Part shown: one piece after another, positions 7,022 to 10,910 of the stretch | Position numbering within the stretch: position 1 is the stretch's first letter | How the letters are laid out: each line of letters opens with the position of its first letter | NCBI GenBank assembly: GCA_002430075.1 | Contig: DJBN01000049.1 | Span: 18,275-29,184 of the forward strand | DNA from: Actinobacteria bacterium UBA5975 | GTDB lineage: Bacteria > Actinomycetota > Actinomycetes > Nanopelagicales > Nanopelagicaceae | Direction of reading: 5' to 3' | Length of the DNA stretch: 10,910 nucleotides | The notes under the pieces: generated by a model | What the model was told of the DNA's origin: nothing | Databases searched by the model: none | The model's input: only the letters and a program-made list of their open reading frames with translations | Made by a program: the position numbers and the translations under genes

Positions 7022-7699
7022 TTACTGGCCCCGTCTATAGAAAGGTAGCCAGAGAATTAAGAGCGCCATAAACCACCAGATGATGACATAGGAGATGTGC
7101 TGCCAGTAGTAACCGGGAACCGCTGACGTCAGTTCGGGGGTAGATATGAGGTTTCTGTCGACTTCCCCAATTCGGCTCTTCTCTGAAGTGGCCAAGATGA
7201 ATCCGTCATAGAGCTGCATCTCTGTAGTTGCAACTAAGAGGCTGCTATCGAGGCGAGAAAGTTGCGATGAAGTCTGGGCTGCGCGATCTTTGCTTTGATG
7301 CGGCAACAAGGTGCCTGTAATTTCAACGTTGGTCGACATTACGATTTCCGATGTTAAGAAGCGATCGCTCCACAACCCTCGCACTACCAAGATCGCTGTT
7401 CCAAGGTCGTGCTGCAGTAGCCCGACCTCCCAATCGGAAGCGATACCAGAGCCATCAATCTGGTTAGGCGCCTTGAAGTTGGCGATGTAATAGCCAGAAG
7501 TTGTCACAAGCTTTCCGACGCTTGCAGCCGGAATAATCCCAGTAGGTGTTGCCATTTGTTCAAGGGGATAAATCTTCCGATCAATCGGAATTTCCTTATG
7601 GGCGTTGAGCTCTTGCGCTCTCTGTAACTGCCAGAGCCCTAGACCAATAAATGAGGCGGTCAAGAAAAGTACTACGAGCGCCTGCCCGAACTTTTTAAT
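7022..7699 (-). CDS. SURF1 family cytochrome oxidase assembly protein, probable ATT start
   Basis: SURF1 proteins help assemble aa3-type cytochrome c oxidase in the membrane. The visible features are a first membrane span with the family motif GLWQLQRA (21-28), an extracytoplasmic domain (about 30-195), and a closing PGYYWQHISYVIIWWFMALLILW span (195-217). The first conventional start is a TTG at 7663, but this cuts the first span and removes its basic anchor. The open frame continues upstream to an in-frame TGA with no ATG, GTG or TTG. An ATT at 7699 gives MKKFGQALVVLFLTAS and 225 residues, overlaps the TAA of the preceding small gene, and has GAAGG 5 bases upstream. I therefore prefer ATT; the TTG start is the alternative. 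Family assignment is secure. Confidence 0.87.
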   Translation of the reverse strand: MKKFGQALVVLFLTASFIGLGLWQLQRAQELNAHKEIPIDRKIYPLEQMATPTGIIPAASVGKLVTTSGYYIANFKAPNQIDGSGIASDWEVGLLQHDLGTAILVVRGLWSDRFLTSEIVMSTNVEITGTLLPHQSKDRAAQTSSQLSRLDSSLLVATTEMQLYDGFILATSEKSRIGEVDRNLISTPELTSAVPGYYWQHISYVIIWWFMALLILWLPFYRRGQ

Positions 7700-7832
7700 T
7701 CTCGCCTTCGTTCTCGCGATTCTGGGCTCGCGTGAAACGCTTGTAGAAGCTCCGCAATAGAAGTGTCACTGAAGTAAAGAGAACAATCATTGTGAGCGAA
7801 CCCGCTACACCTACATCGAAATCTTCTACCAT
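7695..7832 (-). CDS. 45-residue single-span membrane protein, unrecognised
   Basis: A short open frame begins at the ATG at 7832 and encodes MVEDFDVGVA, then a hydrophobic stretch (about 9-26, VAGSLTMIVLFTSVTLLL) and a basic then polar tail (RSFYKRFTRAQNRENEGEN). The acidic front and basic tail predict N-out, C-in topology. GGGAGA lies 8 bases before the ATG. The stop overlaps the likely ATT start of SURF1, so the two genes appear translationally coupled. It diverges from the DUF4307 gene across 14 bp. I do not recognise the family; position and topology suggest a partner or assembly aid for the terminal oxidase or SURF1, which is inference. The span, Shine-Dalgarno sequence and stop-start overlap together support a real gene. 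Confidence 0.65.
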   Translation of the reverse strand: MVEDFDVGVAGSLTMIVLFTSVTLLLRSFYKRFTRAQNRENEGEN

Positions 7833-7849
7833 GAGAGGATTCTCCCATG
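7830..7849. promoter_or_regulatory. 14-bp divergent translation-start element
   Basis: The only DNA between two divergent ATGs (7832 minus, 7847 plus) is the near-palindrome GAGAGGATTCTCCC. It supplies GAGAGGA 7 bases before the plus ATG and GGGAGA 8 bases before the minus ATG, so one sequence can act as ribosome-binding site on each strand. Promoters would then have to lie inside the opposite coding regions; TACCAT at 7827-7832 is a possible plus-strand -10 box. Confidence 0.5.
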
Positions 7850-8242
7850 TCACAGGTCAACGACCAATTCGATTTTAACGATCGTTACGGAATTAAGCCT
7901 GCTCGCGCTTGGGTTAAATATGCAGCAATCGTGGCAATCGTGGGTGGTGGCTGGCTATTGTGGGCTGCGCTCTATCACGCAAACCCCGAACTTCGGTCAG
8001 AGTTGATTTCATTTACTACAGATGACCCCCGCAACCCTGAAATTCGTTACTACATAGATCGCGCAGATGGTTCCAGGGTCGTGGTCTGCACTCTGGCAGC
8101 GCGCGACTATGAAATGAATGTCGTTGGACAAATTGATGACACGATTGCCGCCGGTGATACCTATATTGAGCGCACAATCCCAGTTCCTACCCGCGCGGAT
8201 GCAGTCAATATAGGCCTCGAAGGTTGCCGACTTCTCCCCTAA
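7847..8242 (+). CDS. DUF4307 domain membrane protein
   Basis: The 131-residue protein has a short polar N-terminus with the family motif DRYG (12-15), one membrane span (about 24-43, VKYAAIVAIVGGGWLLWAAL) and an extracytoplasmic beta-rich domain. That domain includes VVVCTLAARDYEMNVVGQ (78-95) and a final VNIGLEGC (120-127), with C81 and C127 the conserved cysteines expected for DUF4307. Its function is unknown. In Mycobacterium the equivalent gene sits between greA and mca, and here it also directly precedes greA, supporting the assignment by synteny. GAGAGGA, 7 bases before the ATG at 7847, is a usable ribosome-binding site. Its TAA is part of the hexamer that probably forms the greA -10 box. 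Confidence 0.9.
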   Translation: MSQVNDQFDFNDRYGIKPARAWVKYAAIVAIVGGGWLLWAALYHANPELRSELISFTTDDPRNPEIRYYIDRADGSRVVVCTLAARDYEMNVVGQIDDTIAAGDTYIERTIPVPTRADAVNIGLEGCRLLP

Positions 8243-8245
8243 GAT
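8240..8245 (+). promoter_or_regulatory. Putative -10 box of greA (leaderless)
   Basis: TAAGAT fits TANNNT and overlaps the DUF4307 stop codon. It ends 8 bases before the greA ATG at 8254, placing the transcript start at or near the start codon. No Shine-Dalgarno sequence lies before greA. Confidence 0.5.
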
Positions 8246-8253
8246 TGTGGTCT

Positions 8254-8733
8254 ATGACTTCGCAACAGACGTGGCTCACCCAAGAAGCAGCAGATCGCCT
8301 TGGGGCCGAACTTGCCTACCTTGAAGGTGAAGGCCGTAAAGAGATCACAGCAAAGATTGAGGCGGCTCGCGCCGAAGGTGACCTCAAGGAAAATGGCGGC
8401 TACCACGCAGCTCGCGATGAGCAGGGAAAGATGGAAGCGCGTATCCGTCAGCTCAAGCAGATGTTAGAAAATTCGCACATTGGTACACCTCCTGCCAGCG
8501 CCGATGGAAAAGTTGGAGCCGGCATGGTTGTGCTTGCCGTGATTGCAGGAGATGAGATGAAGTTTCTGCTTGGCTCACGGGAAATCGCATCGGGAGATCT
8601 CGATGTTTACTCTGAGAAATCACCACTCGGCTCAGCAGTTCTCGGCGCCGAAATTGGTTCGACAGTTTCTTACCAAGCACCTAACGGGCGCGAAATAAAA
8701 GTAGAAATTAAATCTGCTGAGTTCTACTCTTAA
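8254..8733 (+). CDS. greA: Transcription elongation factor GreA
   Basis: GreA enters the secondary channel of RNA polymerase and stimulates cleavage of backtracked RNA. The 159 residues match the usual length. The N-terminal coiled coil (about 8-77) has the tip motif GDLKENGGYHAARDEQGK (42-59), with D43 and E46 as the acidic residues that act at the polymerase active site; the GGYHAARDEQGK form is typical of Actinobacteria. The C-terminal FKBP-like domain (about 84-159) ends in LGSAVLGAEIGSTVSYQAPNGREIKVEI. The ATG at 8254 is preferred over an upstream in-frame start at 8224, which would overlap the DUF4307 gene and add a non-homologous tail. greA converges with drrB across 15 bp with no clear terminator between. 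Confidence 0.97.
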   Translation: MTSQQTWLTQEAADRLGAELAYLEGEGRKEITAKIEAARAEGDLKENGGYHAARDEQGKMEARIRQLKQMLENSHIGTPPASADGKVGAGMVVLAVIAGDEMKFLLGSREIASGDLDVYSEKSPLGSAVLGAEIGSTVSYQAPNGREIKVEIKSAEFYS

Positions 8734-8748
8734 TCTTGCCTAGTCCGT

Positions 8749-9540
8749 CTAATCTGCATAGTTGCGATATTTACGAACGCTCAGCGGTATAAAGATCGCC
8801 ATAATCACGAACATATAAAAGAGTGAGGTTATGAGCGGGTGCTCGCTGGGAAATGAGCCAGCTGTTGCGCCGAATTGATTCTCAAGTCCAAAGAGTTGGC
8901 GGCAGGCTGCCACCATTGTTGAGACTGGATTCCACTCTGCAAAGTATTGAAGGGCTCGTGGCATTCCTGTTGTTGGCGCAAATGCGTTGGAAAGAAATGT
9001 CAGAGGGAAAGTCACGATAAAGCTCACGTTCTGAACAACACGGGCATCTTTTGCTGAGAGTCCAACAAGGACTCCAACCCACGAAAGTGCATAACCAAAG
9101 AAGAGTAAGAAGATAAATCCAAGGCCAATACTTGCAAACCCACTTGATGGACGCCATCCCACGATATATCCAGCAGTACCCATCACCGCCAATACAACAA
9201 TGTTAAGAAGTGAATCTCCTAGCGTGCGACCTACGACGAGCGCTGATTGCGAGATAGGCAGTGATCTAAAGCGGTCAATAAGCCCCTTTTTCATATCTTC
9301 AGCAAGGCCCGAAGCCGTTCCTGCAAGGGTAAATGCCACGGTCTGCACAAAGATTCCTGGCATTAAAAGCTGCACATATCCACCCGGTTGGCCTGTGGCA
9401 ATAGAACCACCAAAGACATATCTAAAGAGAAGCACGAACATCACAGGTTGAATCGTTGAGAAGATCAAAACCTCTGGCACTCGTGAAAGAAGTAAGAGTT
9501 GTCTGCGCGTAATAATTGCTACATCATTGATTGCGCTCAT
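8749..9540 (-). CDS. ABC-2 type transporter permease (DrrB-like)
   Basis: This 263-residue integral membrane protein has about six hydrophobic spans, beginning with the cytoplasmic MSAINDVAIITRRQLLLLSRVPEVLIFSTIQPVMFVLLF and ending LITSLFYMFVIMAIFIPLSVRKYRNYAD. LMPGIFVQTVAFTLAGTASGLAEDMKKGLIDRFRSLPIS (59-97) is the characteristic DrrB-type coupling segment, and FPLTFLSNAFAPTTGMPRALQYFAEWNPVS (158-187) is the matching later region. It would form the membrane channel for the ATPase encoded upstream. Its ATG overlaps the upstream stop as ATGA, with GGAG 8 bases before it. The substrate cannot be read from sequence: hydrophobic drugs, lipids or a secondary metabolite are all possible. Confidence 0.93.
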   Translation of the reverse strand: MSAINDVAIITRRQLLLLSRVPEVLIFSTIQPVMFVLLFRYVFGGSIATGQPGGYVQLLMPGIFVQTVAFTLAGTASGLAEDMKKGLIDRFRSLPISQSALVVGRTLGDSLLNIVVLAVMGTAGYIVGWRPSSGFASIGLGFIFLLFFGYALSWVGVLVGLSAKDARVVQNVSFIVTFPLTFLSNAFAPTTGMPRALQYFAEWNPVSTMVAACRQLFGLENQFGATAGSFPSEHPLITSLFYMFVIMAIFIPLSVRKYRNYAD

Positions 9541-10529
9541 TTGGCCTTCTCCTTTGACTTCTTCTTGCCTAACTCTTCTTCTACCTTCTCTTCTGCAACG
9601 TGTCCTGTCAGAGAGAGAAATACATCATCGAGCGACGGTCTCTTTAAACCCACATCCAAGGCATGTATTCCGGCGCTATCGAGAGCTTTCAAAACTTCAA
9701 AGAGGGCTACAGACCCTGTAGAAACTGGCGCAGAAATTTGGCGCAGCCCCTCATCAAGAGTTACCTTGTTGTGGCTCACAGCTGCAACGATCTCCATTGT
9801 CTTAGCAACATGTGCTTGTTCGACAACTACTTCAAGTCGCTCCCCGCCTACCTGTTTCTTCAGGGTATCTGATGTCCCCCGAGCAATGACCTTTCCCGTA
9901 TCGATTACCGCAATCTCGTCAGCTAACTGGTCGGCCTCTTCAAGGTATTGAGTAGTAAGCAGCAGTGTGACGCCACCTTTTACCAACTCTTGAATAACGC
10001 CCCACATCTCTTGGCGACCACGAGGATCAAGGCCAGTTGTGGGTTCATCGAGGAAGAGAACCTTTGGTTTAACGATTAACGAAGCTGCTAAATCTAAACG
10101 GCGACGCATTCCACCCGAGTATGTCTTGATAGGCCGCTTTGAAGCTTCTGTGAGTGAAAAACGCTCTAGTAATTCATGAGCTCGAACAACCGCCTGCTTC
10201 TTACCTAGGTGATACAGCTCACCGAACATCACCAAGTTGTCATATCCAGTCAAAATCTCATCGACTGCTGCATATTGTCCTGATAAACCAATGACTTCAC
10301 GCACTTTTTCGGGGCTCTTGATCACATCGATACCGGCAACTGATGCGCTACCTGAATCAGGTCGCAACAAAGTAGTCAAAATACGGACCACTGTTGTTTT
10401 CCCTGCGCCATTAGGTCCAAGAACACTCAGCACTGTTCCTTCTTCTACATCCAGACTCAAACTATCGAGTGCGCGGACTTTGCCTTTGTCATAGGTCTTC
10501 ACGAGGTCGTGGGCAATTATTGATTTCAC
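9537..10529 (-). CDS. ABC transporter ATP-binding protein (DrrA-like)
   Basis: This is the 330-residue nucleotide-binding subunit of an exporter. Walker A is GPNGAGKTT (38-46), the Q-loop GLSGQYAAVDE (81-91), the signature YSGGMRRRLDLAASL (137-151), and Walker B VLFLDEPTTGLD (157-168). The switch position reads TTQYLEEADQLADEIAVID (192-210), with Q194 where most ABC proteins have histidine; this is usual in the DrrA family. A DUF4162-type C-terminal domain (about 225-305) precedes a Lys/Glu-rich tail (KVEEELGKKKSKEKAK), whose codons also provide the permease ribosome-binding site. The start is a GTG at 10529, 6 bases after a TAAGTT box. It overlaps the permease gene by 4 bases and diverges from an MFS exporter across 18 bp. 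Confidence 0.95.
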   Translation of the reverse strand: MKSIIAHDLVKTYDKGKVRALDSLSLDVEEGTVLSVLGPNGAGKTTVVRILTTLLRPDSGSASVAGIDVIKSPEKVREVIGLSGQYAAVDEILTGYDNLVMFGELYHLGKKQAVVRAHELLERFSLTEASKRPIKTYSGGMRRRLDLAASLIVKPKVLFLDEPTTGLDPRGRQEMWGVIQELVKGGVTLLLTTQYLEEADQLADEIAVIDTGKVIARGTSDTLKKQVGGERLEVVVEQAHVAKTMEIVAAVSHNKVTLDEGLRQISAPVSTGSVALFEVLKALDSAGIHALDVGLKRPSLDDVFLSLTGHVAEEKVEEELGKKKSKEKAK

Positions 10530-10533
10530 CCCA

Positions 10534-10539
10534 TAAACT
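10534..10539 (+). promoter_or_regulatory. Putative -10 box of the MFS exporter gene
   Basis: TAAACT fits TANNNT and ends 8 bases before the MFS ATG at 10548. It shares four base pairs (10536-10539) with the opposing drrA -10 box, so the two promoters could not both be occupied at once. Confidence 0.5.
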
Positions 10540-10541
10540 TA
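10536..10541 (-). promoter_or_regulatory. Putative -10 box of the drrA-drrB operon
   Basis: TAAGTT on the minus strand fits TANNNT and ends 6 bases before the GTG at 10529. With no Shine-Dalgarno sequence in the 18-bp gap, the mRNA is probably leaderless. The spacing supports the GTG as the true start. Confidence 0.55.
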
Positions 10542-10547
10542 CCGCCT

Positions 10548-10910
10548 ATGACAAATGATGGCCCTACCAAAATACATACCCACCGCGAGATTATGATCAT
10601 TCTCAGTGGGTTGATGACAGGCATGCTACTTGCAGCCCTTGACCAGACCATCGTTTCAACTGCCCTAAAGAGTATTGTTGAAGACTTTAACGGCCTCGAT
10701 CATTACACATGGGTTGTAACCGCTTATCTTTTAACGTCAACAGCATCAACTCCACTCTACGGAAAAATCTCTGACCTTTACGGACGGCGTATCGTCTTCC
10801 AGTTTGCAATCGTGACTTTCCTTATCGGTTCATTTGCAGCGGGTGCATCGCAGAGTATGGCGCAGTTAATTGGAACTCGCGCAGTTCAAGGACTTGGCGC
10901 AGGTGGCCTG
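10548..10910 (+). CDS. MFS exporter, DHA2 / EmrB-QacA type, N-terminal part
   Basis: The first 121 residues are visible; the gene leaves the window at 10910. After a hydrophilic start comes the first span with LAALDQTIVSTAL (28-40), motif D1 of the 14-span drug:H+ antiporters with D32 in the membrane. Next are YTWVVTAYLLTSTASTPLYGKISDLYGRR (53-81), containing motif A, a further span (82-100), and RAVQGLGAGGL (111-121), the beginning of motif B with R111. It would export drugs or other hydrophobic compounds using the proton gradient. It diverges from the drrA-drrB-type ABC exporter, so two export systems share an 18-bp control region. The substrate is unknown. Confidence 0.92.
   Translation, partial: MTNDGPTKIHTHREIMIILSGLMTGMLLAALDQTIVSTALKSIVEDFNGLDHYTWVVTAYLLTSTASTPLYGKISDLYGRRIVFQFAIVTFLIGSFAAGASQSMAQLIGTRAVQGLGAGGL

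Noticed and set aside
7672..7860. 62-codon minus-strand frame overlapping the small membrane gene and SURF1 start
   Set aside because: It is in a different frame from both, Arg/Ser/Cys-rich, without a span or ribosome-binding site, and crosses into the DUF4307 gene.
8224..8253. Upstream start for greA
   Set aside because: It would overlap the DUF4307 gene and add ten residues not seen in GreA; the 8254 start begins the canonical protein.
9951..9956. Glutamine in place of the ABC switch histidine in the DrrA-like ATPase
   Set aside because: The TTQYLEEADQLAD form is usual in the DrrA family, so it does not indicate a defective ATPase.

Overview
The window looks like a core-genome segment of a streamlined, medium-G+C actinobacterium. 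Three things point there: the actinobacterial types of several proteins (GreA with the GDLKENGGYHAARDEQGK tip, a DUF4307 protein, a DUF3817 protein, a PIN-PhoH protein, an aggregation-promoting-factor-type wall hydrolase), the TANNNT -10 boxes, and the gene order. A freshwater acI / Nanopelagicales-like lineage would fit the base composition and very short spacers, but this is inference. As I recall it, the neighbourhood ispH, xseA-xseB, fumarase, phoH, DUF4307, greA is also recognisable, more spread out, in Mycobacterium tuberculosis (Rv1110 back to Rv1080c).

Layout. 1-1209 (minus): ispH, then the start of an alpha/beta hydrolase that leaves the window. 1235-4319 (plus): xseA, xseB and a class I iron-sulfur fumarase. 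4370-4948 (minus): a small exported transglycosylase-like wall protein with a 258-bp upstream region carrying a 14-bp direct repeat. 5207-6556 (minus): PIN-PhoH. 6693-7832 (minus): a block of three membrane-protein genes, namely an unrecognised 45-residue single-span protein, SURF1 and a DUF3817 protein. 7847-8733 (plus): DUF4307 protein and greA. 8749-10529 (minus): a DrrA/DrrB-type ABC exporter. 10548 to the end (plus): the first 121 codons of a DHA2-type MFS exporter, divergent from the ABC pair.

Functionally these are housekeeping genes: isoprenoid precursor synthesis, exonuclease VII, TCA cycle, wall turnover, RNA processing, terminal oxidase assembly, transcript cleavage and drug or lipid export. 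I see no CRISPR array, tRNA, rRNA, insertion sequence or phage gene.

The most notable signal is in the gene starts. At seven genes a TANNNT hexamer ends exactly 6 or 8 bases before the start codon, the geometry of leaderless transcription. Genes that start inside transcription units instead often have purine-rich Shine-Dalgarno sequences embedded in the end of the upstream gene. Divergent pairs are packed into 25, 18 and 14 bp; in the 18-bp case the two opposing -10 boxes overlap. SURF1 appears to start at an ATT codon overlapping the stop codon of the small membrane gene.
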